Assembly: GCF_022605165.1 (NCBI RefSeq)
Contig: NC_063069.1
Coordinates: forward strand, 4,278,001-4,342,000
Reading direction: 5' to 3'
Source of the DNA: Purpureocillium takamizusanense
Lineage: Eukaryota > Ascomycota > Sordariomycetes > Hypocreales > Ophiocordycipitaceae
DNA length: 64,000 nt
The notes beneath the pieces are model-generated. The model saw only the letters and a list, made by a program, of their open reading frames with translations, searched no databases and was not told the DNA's origin. Positions 21,851-32,531 of this stretch are shown here, piece by piece. Every line of letters starts with the position of its first letter. Position 1 is the first letter of the stretch. The translations under genes and the position numbers were made by a program.

Positions 21851-24800
21851 GGCAATTGATAGGCAGGCCGAACCACTTTACTACGGAGGCTGTCTTCCGG
21901 GGGCCGTGTGGCTGACCTTCTACATCGAGCAGTCGACCATTCCATCCGGCGCTCAAGCCACACTCATGATTCCCGACGTGGTAGTGGGCTCCCGCATCGA
22001 TAACCTGGGTTCGGACTGTGAAGAAACACGACGGGGACAGATCGAGTTGGATTGGTTCAACTTGGTTTTCAAACGAAACGCCCGTAGTTTGTCGCCAATA
22101 CTCTATCATCTACTGTGAATACTATGACTTCACATGGATACAATCCTTGCGGTTCTCTTCGCCACCAGAACCCAACGGGGCCAGTGTCACTGAAACGACT
22201 GCCTGTTTATGTGAGCTTCGCCGTCTGCGCTTCAGCCGAGCCTCCTGCTTCTCTTCATCGGAGATCGTCTCCCATTCTGACCGCTGCCTCCGTAGGCTAG
22301 GTTGCCTCCTGCAGCCGGATTGTCTCACGCCGTTTTGCTTACCCGACCCCAGTATCGCTGACTTGTTAGAGAGCTTCCTGCTTGCCCCGGGTTTTCCAAC
22401 TGCTGCTCGACTACGGGTCGATGGCTGGACGTTCATACTCTCGGGGACAGGTTGTGCCGCATTCTTCGGTCGTCCGCGGAGAGATGCTGCGATCTTGGGG
22501 TCGAGAATTCGGCAGTAGGGATTGTGCGAAGGTGGCTCCCGGAGGTGCCACCGAGGGTGGACGTCCCATTTTGTCAAGGGCGTGCCCGCTTCTAATTTGT
22601 TGTAGACTGTATGGCAGCAAGGAATCCCCAGCTGCCACGAGACGGAACAAGCCTCGTTGCAATCCCCGATCGGCTCCGGCCAAGGAAGTGCCCTGCTTGG
22701 TATCGATCTTAAGGCGAGACGATGTTCTTTGGTAACAAGCTTGAGTCCCGGCTCATTCATCACAGAGCGCAGCTCCCCTAGATACTCGGAGCCGGGCCCG
22801 GAATACGCTCGAGAGGTTAGCACCTCATCTTGCGAACAGGCATCGACGAAGTCTCGTTCCTAGTCGCTCAGCAGGGCTTCAATTGCCTCCACAAGCGAGT
22901 ACAAATGGCTCATTCCATTGAGCAGGTAGCTCTTGACATTGTTGTTGCTGGCCTCGGTGCCAGAGGTCACACGAACCCCGAAATTGCGGTACTTCTTGAT
23001 GAAGCATTGTGCCCACTGCGCTCGTATGGGCAAGTATGTCTTGTACAGGTACATAAGGATGGCCTGCTGGTCATTAAACACGTCGCATAAGCGAGCCCAG
23101 GCCTTTTTATGCTCTTGTTTTGTTTCTGTAAATGCCACGAACTTCCACAGTTCGAGGACACCACGGGAGTTGTGGGGCACAGGCGTGTCGACGTTGTTCT
23201 GGCCCGGCGCGCCCTCTTGTCTCTCGGCGACGAGAACGGCTTCCATGTCTCTCGAAGAGAGCTTTGCGTTCGGGTCGCCATCTTCGTCGCTTTCTAGACC
23301 ACCATCTTCGCTCTTCCACTTCCGTTTGGCATTAAGGAGAACGTTTGCGTTGACATGTTGAATGTATATCTGTTGCTGACTGTCGGGATACTGGCTTTCC
23401 AGTGCTGCCTTCATCTGCTGGTCGTAGTCGGTGACCACGACGTTAGGTAATGGGATCGTATGTCGGTCATTTAATTCTCTGACCGCCTCTGCGAGGAATT
23501 GGAACCCTTCGCGTCTCTCGTTATCTATCAACCCGAAAGCGGCGTTGTAGACAGATTTTAGGCAAGTCTGTCCCGTAACCTGGAAGAGCGGTAGCTTGAA
23601 GCGGTTTGTATTGTATGTGTTATCGAAGCTCATTATTTCTGGATAGCGCTTCCACATTCGGAGACAATATGGGAAGGTCCAAACCAGGCCAAGAAGGCGG
23701 TCGGGCTCTGCCACCGACCACCTGGCGACGTATGGAACCCCCCTCGCATCAAACTGCTTTATCAAGGCGGCTGTTGGACTCAATCTGCCGAGTTTTTCGC
23801 GGCGCAAGAGCGCTCGGGCGTTGTATATGTCCTGTCTGGTGAAGTGTGTTCCGTGATGCTTTTCTTGAACGATACCACGGACATCGCGCGCCCTTATACC
23901 GACTCGTCGGCTCGTTGCTTTAATTGTTGCCTTGACAGAGTCGGTAAGTCTCCGGTGGACTGTATGTGCCGAGAGGCTCATGGTACGGTCGTGGTTATGC
24001 TGTATATACTGAGGATCGGCAAACGCCCGCAGGGTCCACCTGTAGTCGTTTCGTCTGAGGGATTTGGCAATGACCTTCCACTTATAACCACACTTGCGCG
24101 ATCGCCTTTGGCGGAGACCTGCGCCTCTTGCCATACAAGGCTCGCCGTATCGGTCACACTGAAACACATATCTTGTTTTCCTGTCTTGGCTGCCTGAGCC
24201 ATTGCGTCTGAAAACGCCAAATCCACTCTCCTTCGCAAATTCGTTGACGCGCGATTGAAGAACATCAACCGAGACCGCGGCAGGGCCAGGGATCGGCGGG
24301 TTGGAGATAGGGATCGAGGTGTCTTGACTACTAGACACTGTGTCCGATAGACCGTTCCACTCCTCGTATCCCTCTTGATCTCAGCTTGCCGGTCGCGGCG
24401 AAGGTGATGTTGGTAAGACTGACTGTGATGATGGGCCCCGGGCGCTTGGAGCAGCTTGTCGCGCAGTAGTTGTCGTGCAATGCTGAGCCAATTCGCGAGC
24501 TAGTATATTGTCGATCTTTGCCTGCTCTTGGGCGAAATCCAACGCTGACCGAAAACAGATAGTGCTTCGTATGTGCCGCCCGTCGTCATCCGAATTTGCG
24601 CGCTCGCGCAGGCGCGCTCTCTCGAGCTTGTCGGGTCCTGGAACGGCCGGGGTGAAAAGCCGCCGAGAACCGCCACCGCGGAACCAGTCATCTAAGAAGA
24701 TCCGTGACGGGCGCAATTCCCAATAGGGCTCGTCGATTCCGCGGTTGCCATGCGGTTTGGGAACGCTGGTAAAATAGCTCTCCGGTCATGTTGCAAATAG

Positions 24801-25189
24801 ATTGTACAGGGCGTTGTCGTCGCCGTCGCCGTAGTGAGGCTCGGGGTCAAACAAAGCACCGGGGGAGGGTGCCGTGTTTGTCGTATCGCTGCTGCTGCGG
24901 TCTCTGTAACGGGCTGTCTGCTATGAGAGGGCCCTTACTTCACTGGCGACAGCGAATTTAATTGCTACGATACTACAGCAACGGCCATGAGGTTGGAGCC
25001 CGTGGTGTTTTGCCGATTTATACGGATGGCTGGGAAAAGGCACAGGAACGATGACCAGCCATCTGTTGGAAGGGGCAGATGCCTGGTAGTGACAATGGAA
25101 TGTTCGACTGCTCGATTTGGAAGGTCAGCCACACGGCCCCCGGAAGACGGCCTCCGTAGTAAAGTGGTTCGGCCTGCCTATCAATTGCC
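21851..25189 (-). mobile_element. MULE A, full-length but decayed
   Basis: Bounded by 93-bp terminal inverted repeats at 21851-21943 and 25097-25189, flanked by a perfect 8-bp duplication TTACAGAA (21843-21850 and 25190-25197). The transposase lies on the minus strand. Length 3339 bp. The repeats begin GGCAATTG. A subterminal hairpin (GATGGCTGG with CCAGCCATC) lies near 25023-25070, also present in MULE B. Confidence 0.92.
22122..24884 (-). pseudogene. MULE A transposase, three stops and lost start codon
   Basis: The frame can be followed from 24884 to 22122 and aligns with the 918-aa protein of MULE B throughout. Defects: the start is ACG at 24882-24884 where B has ATG; TGA at 24786-24788 replaces Trp; TGA at 24381-24383 replaces a coding codon (Gln in B); TAG at 22860-22862 replaces Gln. 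No frameshift was found. The zinc-binding region (CDRYGEPC...CGYKWKV), the MULE catalytic motifs (SFDNTYNTN, VTDYDQQMKAAL) and the SWIM-like CxC...CxH (CNEACSV...CCHTVY) are still readable. The kind of change, only base transitions, fits C-to-T mutation and not random decay. Confidence 0.9.
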
Positions 25190-25240
25190 TTACAGAAAGG
25201 CTACTTAGGATTGCAAGTGAATACATCCCCGTCTTTAAAA

Positions 25241-28200
25241 GGCAATTGATTGGGGGGCCTAACCACTTTACTACGGGGGCCGTCTTAGGGGGGCCGTGTG
25301 GCTGACCCTCCAAATCTGGTAGTTCAACATTCCATATATTGTCTTCAGCCACACAATGGCTTCTCGGGCAAGGGTTCTGTCCGGATCTTGTATCTCAGAA
25401 TTCTATAGCATTACGGTAGGCGAGGAGAAAGTCACACGATGAAAGGCTTGCTGCAGAGAAGCCCCTAGTTCTTGCATCTATCCACAAATAGATTCGGACT
25501 AAGATCAAGCCGCTCATGCACCTAGAACGGCACTTGCTTCCGGCCATTGGCGGCCCTTAGGGTCCAGATCAGTCGTCCTTTCTCTACCCGAACTATGTCC
25601 GCACATGGATACAGTCCCCGCGCCTTTCTTTGCTACCAGAACCTGATGGAACGGAGGGCGATGGAATGGCAGGCTGTCCAGGGGAGCTTTGCCGTCTCCG
25701 CTTTAGTCGAGCTTCCCGCTTCTCTTCATCAGAAATCGTCTCCCATTCTGACCGCCGCCTCCGTATGCTGGCTTGCCTCCTGCAACCGGCTTGGCGCACA
25801 CCTGTCTGCTTACCGGGTCCAAGGATAGCTGACTTGCGAGAGGGCTTCCTGTCTGACCCAGTCTTGCCCACTGCTGCCCGACTACGGCTGGCGAGCCGAA
25901 CTTGCATGCTCTCAGGAACGGGCTGCGTTGCATTCTTCGGCCGGCCTCGGAGACATGCTGCGATCTTAGGGTCGAGAATTCGGCGGTAGGGATTGTGCGA
26001 AGTTGGCTCCCTAAGGTGCCATCGAGGGTGAACGTCCCATTTCGTCATGTGCAAGCCCGCTTCTAGTTTGTTGTAGATTGTATGGCAGTAAGGAATCCCG
26101 AGCTGCCACGAAACGGAACAATCCTCGTTGCAATCCCCAATCGGCTCTGGCCAAGGACGTGATCTGCTTGGTATTGATCTCAAAGCGCGACGATGTTCTT
26201 TGGTAACAAGCTCGAGTCCTAGCTCAGACATGACCGTACGAAGCTCCCCCAGATACTCTGAACCGGGGCCAGAATATGTGCGAGAGGTCAGTACCTCGTC
26301 CTGGGAACAGGCATCTATGAAGTCCCGCTCTTGATCATTCAGCATAGCTTCAATAGCCTCAACAAGTGAGTATAGATGGCTCATCCCATTGAGCAGGTAA
26401 CTCTTGACATTGTTGTTGCTGGCCTCGGTGCCAGAGGTGACCCGAATCCCGAAATTGCGGTACTTTTTGATGAAGCATTGTGCCCACTGCGCTCGTATGG
26501 GCAGATATGTCTTGTAGAGGTACATAAGTATAGCCTGCTGGTCGTTGAACTCGTCGCATAAACGCACCCAAGCCTTCTCGTGCTCTTCCTTTGTTTCTGC
26601 AAATGCCACAAACTTCCAAAGTTCGAGGACACCGCGGTAGTTGTGAGGTATAGGCGCAGCGAGGTTGCTCTGGTTTGGTGGGCTCTCCTGTCTCTCCACG
26701 GCCAGCACGGCGTCCATATCCCTCGAAGACAGCCTTGCGTTCGGGCTGCCATCCCCCTCGCTTTCTGCATCTTCGTTTTCGCTCTTCCATTTCCGTTTGG
26801 CATTGAGAAGAACGTTTGCGTTGATATGCTGAATACATATCTGTTGTTGACTGTCGGGATACTGGCTTTCCAGTGCCGCCTTCATCTGCTGATCGTAGTC
26901 CGTGATAACAACATTGGGTAGCGGGATCTTATGCCTTTCATTCAATTCTCTGATCGCTTCGGCGAGGAATTGGAACCCTTCACGCCTCTCGTTGTCGATC
27001 AAACTAAACGCGGCGTTGTACATAGACCTCAGGCAAGTTTGCCCCGTGATCTGGAATAGCGGTAGCTTGAAGCGATTTGTGTTGTATGTGTTGTCGAAGC
27101 TCATTGCTTCCGGAAAACGCTTCCACATTCGGAGACAATATGGGAAGGTCCATAGTAGACCAATAAGGCGGTCGGACTCCGTCGCCGACCACTTGATAAT
27201 GTATGGAACGCCCCTCTCATCAAACATCTTGATCAAGGCGGCTGTCGGAGACAGTCCACCTAGCTTCCCGCGACGCAAGAGCGCCCGAGCGTTATATATG
27301 TCCCGTCTCGTGTAATACGTTCCACGATGCTTTTCTTGAACGATGCCACGGACATCGCGCGCCCGTATTCCGACTCGTCGGCTCATCGCTTCAATTGTTG
27401 CCTTGACGGAGTCGGTAAGTCTCCGATGGACTGGATGTGCAGAGAGACTCATAGAGCGGTCGTGGTTGTGTTGGCTGTGCTGAGGGTCGTCAAACGTCCT
27501 TAGAGTCCATATGTAGTCGTTCCCTTCCAGGGCCTCCGCAATAACCTTCCACTTGCAACCACACTTGCGCGACCGCCTTCGGCGGAGACCTGCGCCTCTC
27601 GGCATACGAGGCTCGCCATACCGGTCGCACTGAAACACATATCTTGTCTTCTTGGCTGGACCGCCAGAGCCATTGCATCTGACAACGCCAAATCCATTCT
27701 GCCTTGCGAACGCGTTGACCTGGGATTGAAGAGCATCGACCGACGCTGTGGCAGGGCCAGGAATTGGCGGGTTGGGGATAGGTATTGAGGTCGCTTGACT
27801 GGTAGACCCGGTGTCGGATAGGCCGTCCCATTCCCCGTATTCCTCTTGCTGCTGTCCTGGGGGCGGCGATATCGGCGTTGGCGAGGCCTCTAGTGGTGGG
27901 TTTAGGGCGCCCGCGGCACCCTGCCGCGGAGGAGGTCCCGGGCAATGTTGAGCCAGTTCAAGAGCAAGTGAAATGTCGAACTTGGCTTGCTCTTTGGCGA
28001 ACTTCAAGGCGGACCGAAAACGGATCGTACTTCTCGTGTGTTGCTCGGCATCATCCGAAGCTGCCTGTTCCCGCAAGCGCTCTCTCTCCAGCCAGTCGGG
28101 GCCGGGAACTGCAGGGGTGAACAACTGTCGCGCGCCACGGCCGCGGAAACAGTCGTCAAGAAAGATTTGCGACCGCCGCAATTCCCAATAGGGCTCATCC

Positions 28201-28651
28201 ACTCCACGGTTACCATGCGGTTCCGGAAGGCTACTGAAGTAGCTTTCTGGCCATGTCGCAAATAAATTGTACAGAGCGTTGTCGTCTCCATCGCCGTAGT
28301 GAAGCTCGGGGTCAAACAACGCAGGGGGCGGGATTACCGTGCTTGTCATATTGTTGCTGCAGGGGACGCTGAAGTGAAATTCCTGCTCGAAAGGAGGCCC
28401 TCACTCTATCTGCGACAGGGATGTAATTGCTACGATACAGATGGCAATGCCGATAGTATAACGCCGTATTTGAGCAGCTCATACAGATGGCTGGGAGAGG
28501 ACATAGGAACGACACCCAGCCATCTACTGGAAGGGGCAAGACACATGGCAATGACAAAGGAATGTTGAACTACCAGATTTGGAGGGTCAGCCACACGGCC
28601 CCCCTAAGACGGCCCCCGTAGTAAAGTGGTTAGGCCCCCCAATCAATTGCC
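25241..28651 (-). mobile_element. MULE B, complete
   Basis: 93-bp terminal inverted repeats at 25241-25333 and 28559-28651 and a perfect 8-bp duplication CTTTAAAA at 25233-25240 and 28652-28659. Length 3411 bp, one open transposase gene on the minus strand. Near the right end AGATGGCTGGG (28485-28495) pairs with CCCAGCCATCT (28515-28525). It lies 35 bp from the duplication of MULE A in the same orientation. Confidence 0.93.
25593..28349 (-). CDS. MULE transposase, intact 918 aa
   Basis: Single open frame. The N-terminal 200 residues are Pro/Ser-rich and probably disordered. Residues of about 230-310 hold a FAR1/WRKY-like zinc-binding region (VFQCDRYGEP...KCGCKWKV...HNHD). The MULE catalytic domain follows with SFDNTYNTNRFKLP, GLIDNERREGFQFLAE and VVITDYDQQMKAAL, containing the expected acidic residues. 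Near residue 745 is a SWIM-type finger (CNEDCSVSWQLGIPYCH), and the C-terminus is basic. Everything needed for cut-and-paste transposition seems present; the protein acts in the nucleus on the 93-bp repeats. Start: first ATG, also aligned with the (mutated) start of MULE A. Confidence 0.92.
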   Translation of the reverse strand: MTSTVIPPPALFDPELHYGDGDDNALYNLFATWPESYFSSLPEPHGNRGVDEPYWELRRSQIFLDDCFRGRGARQLFTPAVPGPDWLERERLREQAASDDAEQHTRSTIRFRSALKFAKEQAKFDISLALELAQHCPGPPPRQGAAGALNPPLEASPTPISPPPGQQQEEYGEWDGLSDTGSTSQATSIPIPNPPIPGPATASVDALQSQVNAFARQNGFGVVRCNGSGGPAKKTRYVFQCDRYGEPRMPRGAGLRRRRSRKCGCKWKVIAEALEGNDYIWTLRTFDDPQHSQHNHDRSMSLSAHPVHRRLTDSVKATIEAMSRRVGIRARDVRGIVQEKHRGTYYTRRDIYNARALLRRGKLGGLSPTAALIKMFDERGVPYIIKWSATESDRLIGLLWTFPYCLRMWKRFPEAMSFDNTYNTNRFKLPLFQITGQTCLRSMYNAAFSLIDNERREGFQFLAEAIRELNERHKIPLPNVVITDYDQQMKAALESQYPDSQQQICIQHINANVLLNAKRKWKSENEDAESEGDGSPNARLSSRDMDAVLAVERQESPPNQSNLAAPIPHNYRGVLELWKFVAFAETKEEHEKAWVRLCDEFNDQQAILMYLYKTYLPIRAQWAQCFIKKYRNFGIRVTSGTEASNNNVKSYLLNGMSHLYSLVEAIEAMLNDQERDFIDACSQDEVLTSRTYSGPGSEYLGELRTVMSELGLELVTKEHRRALRSIPSRSRPWPEPIGDCNEDCSVSWQLGIPYCHTIYNKLEAGLHMTKWDVHPRWHLREPTSHNPYRRILDPKIAACLRGRPKNATQPVPESMQVRLASRSRAAVGKTGSDRKPSRKSAILGPGKQTGVRQAGCRRQASIRRRRSEWETISDEEKREARLKRRRQSSPGQPAIPSPSVPSGSGSKERRGDCIHVRT

Positions 28652-28659
28652 CTTTAAAA

Positions 28660-29006
28660 ACGATAAACAATGTAAAATAGTATTCAAATAATTAGAAATT
28701 AACGTAGCAGACCAGTGTGCGGCGCTGACTGCAGGCGCTTCGCCACGGAGGTGAATCAGCGGTTCGAACTCGGCACTACTACTACTACGCCATCACTATT
28801 CATCGTCCTCGAGATATCTAGTCCTCAATTGGCCGAAACTACTGGCTTTAAGACTTTCAAACAGCGACTCCAAGTCGACAGGGGATGTATCCTTTTGATC
28901 CCACATTAGTCAAACCATTAGCGGCGTAAAGAACAACGAAGTCTAATGAATTATCGGGAGTATCTTGCTTTGTCTTTCAAAATAGTCCATGGTAGGGTCT
29001 TACGGC
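28660..29006. other. intergenic
   Basis: AT-richer stretch between MULE B and the carboxylesterase stop codon. No gene or repeat recognised. Confidence 0.6.
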
Positions 29007-30365
29007 CTACTTTCCGTACTTGATGTCTCCATGTTGCTCATTACCATCAACTACGATCTTCTCTTGTTTCCATTCGTCGCCCCGGGCGAAACCCACCCAT
29101 AAATCCTTCATTCTAGCTCCCAGAGTTTCCACGGCATGTCTGGATCGGGAACCGGACAACATAGGAGCATCCTTCCAAGCATCCCAGCTACCGAGGAGGA
29201 ATGGAAGATCGAGGCAATGGGTAGATCTCAGAAGCCCAACAGATGGACGCCAACAGAACAGGAACAAAGTAGCCTTCCCTCCGACCGAAATATACTGCTT
29301 ATGGAAGCGGTCTATTGGCCACTGAAAGACTTTGACAGTGATTATCCATTCCGCCAGCCACCTGATGAGTTTTCCAAAGAGGGGTGCTGCAAAGAAGAGC
29401 CTGAGTCTGTCACTCATCGACACGAAGGCCGTGCCTTCATGTTGGGTACAGCCAATAAGGAGAGGTACCCTTTGAGCGGCCAACTCGATCCGTCCAGGGA
29501 CAAGCGCAGGATCGGGGAGGGGATGATGTCCCAGGGTCGGGCAGAACGCCATCCTTCCAGAAGGATAGGCCTTTGCAGCCGTCAGCAGCTCTGCCTCAAC
29601 TGAAAGCAGTTCACTTGTTGTAGGCCGGGGGTCCTGGGCCAAACGCTCGGCGGCGATCCTGCCCAGCGCTTGCACCATCGGCCCACGGTTCGACGATCGA
29701 AGGCCCAACGGTGGGCTGTGAAGAATCGCCTTGTGAAAAAGGGACTCGGTGCCATCCGCAACAAGGAGACACCAAATGGAGTCCGCACCGGCGGACTGTC
29801 CGAAAAGCGTCACGTTGTCCGCGTCACCACCGAACGCAGAAATGCAACTCTGAACCCACTTAAGGGCCGCAATCTGGTCGAGTAACCCGAGATTTGCAGG
29901 TGCAAGCCCTGGGATGGGTTGGTAGCCCAGCAACCCGAGCCGATAAGAAACATTGACCACAACAACGCCTCTTTGGACCAACTCGGACGGCCGATAACAG
30001 TCCAGATCTGCACCGCCAGAAACGTATGCTCCTCCATGAAGAAATACCATGACGGGGCGCGCACTCCTGTCCTGCGTTGCACGCGCCAGAGTGTGGACAG
30101 ATACGTGCAAGCAGTTCTCGTCTTGCTGCCGATGGTGCGTGATTGGTCCGGTCACGCCCTCCAGGCGTGAGGGCAATGATTGGGGAGGGACCGGCGAGGG
30201 TTTCGTGCAGTCCATGATGCCGTCCCAGTCTGCAAGAGGCACTGGAGCCTGAAAGCGGCGGGCTGAAGCATACCGTATCCCGCGGGCTCCAATCACGCCG
30301 TTGACGCAGGTGGCAGATATGCAGCCGCCAGGAAGTTTGATAAAAACATTCTCAGGTTCAGGCAT
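29007..30365 (-). CDS. type-B carboxylesterase/lipase
   Basis: Single exon, 452 aa. It carries the oxyanion-hole motif HGGAY (residues 110-114), the nucleophile elbow FGQSAGAD with Ser191, an acidic residue in CTQHEG (Glu310) and a His in RSTHCLDLP (His383), the full triad of the family. No signal peptide is visible, so it is probably intracellular. It is slightly shorter than the usual 500-550 aa of secreted members and lacks their disulphide pattern. Such enzymes cleave ester bonds in lipids or small metabolites; substrate cannot be told. Upstream (30366-31346) has no gene. Confidence 0.88.
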   Translation of the reverse strand: MPEPENVFIKLPGGCISATCVNGVIGARGIRYASARRFQAPVPLADWDGIMDCTKPSPVPPQSLPSRLEGVTGPITHHRQQDENCLHVSVHTLARATQDRSARPVMVFLHGGAYVSGGADLDCYRPSELVQRGVVVVNVSYRLGLLGYQPIPGLAPANLGLLDQIAALKWVQSCISAFGGDADNVTLFGQSAGADSIWCLLVADGTESLFHKAILHSPPLGLRSSNRGPMVQALGRIAAERLAQDPRPTTSELLSVEAELLTAAKAYPSGRMAFCPTLGHHPLPDPALVPGRIELAAQRVPLLIGCTQHEGTAFVSMSDRLRLFFAAPLFGKLIRWLAEWIITVKVFQWPIDRFHKQYISVGGKATLFLFCWRPSVGLLRSTHCLDLPFLLGSWDAWKDAPMLSGSRSRHAVETLGARMKDLWVGFARGDEWKQEKIVVDGNEQHGDIKYGK

Positions 30366-31131
30366 AACGGAGAGTCTTGGTTCAATCGTGGGCAGATGTT
30401 TTCTAATAAAGATGCGATTCGGGTAATGATGTGTGGACAGGCGCAGGCAGCTGAGGGATTGCTTCTAAGAAGTTGAAGACGCTGTTTAAAGGAAGCATGA
30501 GAGGGCCAACATGGGCAAGGCGACTGACTAGCCGGGCTCCTCTCCAGTGTCTCGGCGACACTGCGCTAATCTACTCACAGTTCAATACACCGGTTATCCG
30601 CCCCGTCCAGCCACACATACAGACGTTGCTCATTCGTGGCCAGCCTGGCCGGATATGTCCGGAACTCGCCCCCAAGTTTTGGGCGTTATATCCTCAGCAG
30701 TTGAAGCACTCTCTGCCGAGTATGAGCCTGTGGATGTTAGTGTAGTCTCGTGCCGGTTGCGCTCAGCATGTGTTCGCCTGCTGCGCCAAAGTGTCAGACG
30801 GTAACAAACAGTTAGAGACCAGACATGCGTGTTGTGTGTCGTCATGTGAAGTGGGTCCATGTCCTGAGTGTGTCGATCACCTCTGCGCGCCCGGCCTCAT
30901 GTCCCCACAGTACGAACTTTCGTTAGTGGTGACTCGTGAGAGTGGTGCGGCGTGCCTCTGTTTTGTCCTCGGCAGGAAATGATCACTCATCAATGCCGTC
31001 TTGCCTCGACGAAAATCGAGTCCGAACACCATCATGTGCCTCCATGTCCTATTCCAATGATTCTATGCGGCGGGCCAGTGTGGATAACAGACCGACCGTC
31101 TGACAGACCGATTGAGTCCGTCTGTCACACC

Positions 31132-31190
31132 GCAGACCGACAGACCGGCCATTCTCATCAGACCGACAGACCGGGCAGCCCGGTCGGTCT
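31132..31190 (+). repeat. CAGACCGACAGACCGG direct repeats
   Basis: The 16-bp unit occurs at 31133-31148 and 31159-31174 (26-bp period), with partial copies of CAGACCGA/GACCGAC from 31089 onwards and an inverted GTCGGTCT near 31182. It lies 160 bp upstream of the subtilase remnant. Role unknown. Confidence 0.7.
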
Positions 31191-31346
31191 AGGGTGACCA
31201 TCTTGACCATCTGCGATCCGCGACGTGTCAATGGTGCAGTAGAAAGTGTCGGTGAAGTTTGAAAGTGTTGTGTTTCCGGTCGAAAGGGTTCGTATGTTGC
31301 TGGGTTCAGAAGATGGCGCTGAGCGCGCGACTTCGGCGTAAGATAG

Positions 31347-31820
31347 TTGTGGGGACTGGCCATCGGTGTGCACTCGTGCGTTGACGAGGGCAGCACCAAG
31401 TCGAAGTTTACAGCCAGCCCAAGCAGGAACGGAGCGAACTTCATGGTAGTGGGCGAACAGGTTCTCTCACAGCGGCTGACATCGAGCGGCGGGGGGTTCT
31501 GCTCATGTACCGGCTCGTCGTTCGCGACCCCCGTCGCCGCCTCCATCGGCGCCCTGGTGCTGGCCTTCGCATCGCAGATCGTGTGCTACGCGAACTATGT
31601 GGAGGCCAGCGAGCATATCGACCCCAAGACTTTGCGCACCACTAACGGGATGATCAAGGTCCTGAAGGTCATTAGTACGCAACCCGAGTTTGGCGGCCAC
31701 TGGTCTTTGAACACGCAGATGTTCTGGGCCTCTTACAAGCCCTATAGGGATGCCGAAAAGGATGAGGAGAAGGCCCGAGAGCACGCCTGGGGCCTGATAA
31801 AGGACGCGCTGCGTTCATAA
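31347..31820 (+). pseudogene. subtilase (peptidase S8) C-terminal remnant
   Basis: 157-aa frame with the serine motif GSSFATPVAAS (catalytic Ser58), preceded by NFMVVGEQVLS and followed by the helix ALVLAFASQ and a tail with GMIKVLKVIS and an Asp/Glu/Lys-rich end, as in the protease domain of fungal HET-Q2-like and NLR-linked subtilases. The Asp and His parts of the catalytic triad should lie upstream, but 31200-31346 has several stops in all relevant frames, so the protease is truncated. It sits 0.7 kb upstream of, and on the same strand as, the gasdermin-like gene, the usual layout of a fungal gasdermin and its activating protease. Confidence 0.7.
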
Positions 31821-32531
31821 TGCCGGGCTAGAAACCACGTGGGCTCCCCGGGAAAGGGGCAGATCCAGAGCTGCAATGATATAAGCCGAGTTCTGTACCA
31901 CACCCACAAGCATCGTCGTAATGCGCAAGAATTGTGCAATGTCGGATAGCTTAGTTTTACTTAACATTGGTGGATTTTGCAAGGGGGCTGGAAAATGGTG
32001 ATTTGTATGGGATTTTGAAGGTAGCCACTCCCTATGGCTGGCTACTCGCTATGCACGCACGTTATTAGAGATGTACGTTAGGTCGCAATGTGCGAGGTGG
32101 AGGGCCTCAATATAACTTCTCATCAATTGACTGCATGCCAAGTATGGACTACGTGGACCTGATCGTCTGGCAAAAAGAGACCACCGGAAAATCCGAGAAC
32201 ATGTAGAAAGGCTAAGAACAATTGCAGCACGTGTGTCGAGTGCTTCTGGCGCCAAGCAGGGCCACAGAGCAACAGCATCTCAGCCGCTTGGTGGCCAGGG
32301 TTCCCATCCGGCGGCCTCCAAGTGGATTAGGAGCACCAGCACATTTCGTATGACGAGATCACCGAGGTGGGGTAACCCTGCTTTGGCAGTATCTCCCACC
32401 CGCAGCTTAATGACATGGCCAGCAACAGAGAAGAACCTTTATCTTCGCTGAAAACCCTTGTTGTTGTTGCTTTTTAAAAGGCAAAGAGGAGAAAACTGAG
32501 TTGCCTACCCTGGAAACCTGCAGTCGCAAAT
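31821..32531. other. intergenic between subtilase remnant and gasdermin-like gene
   Basis: No gene. A (TTG)n-like run TTGTTGTTGTTGC lies at about 32459-32471, 60 bp before the start codon at 32532; it probably holds the promoter of the gasdermin-like gene. Confidence 0.5.
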
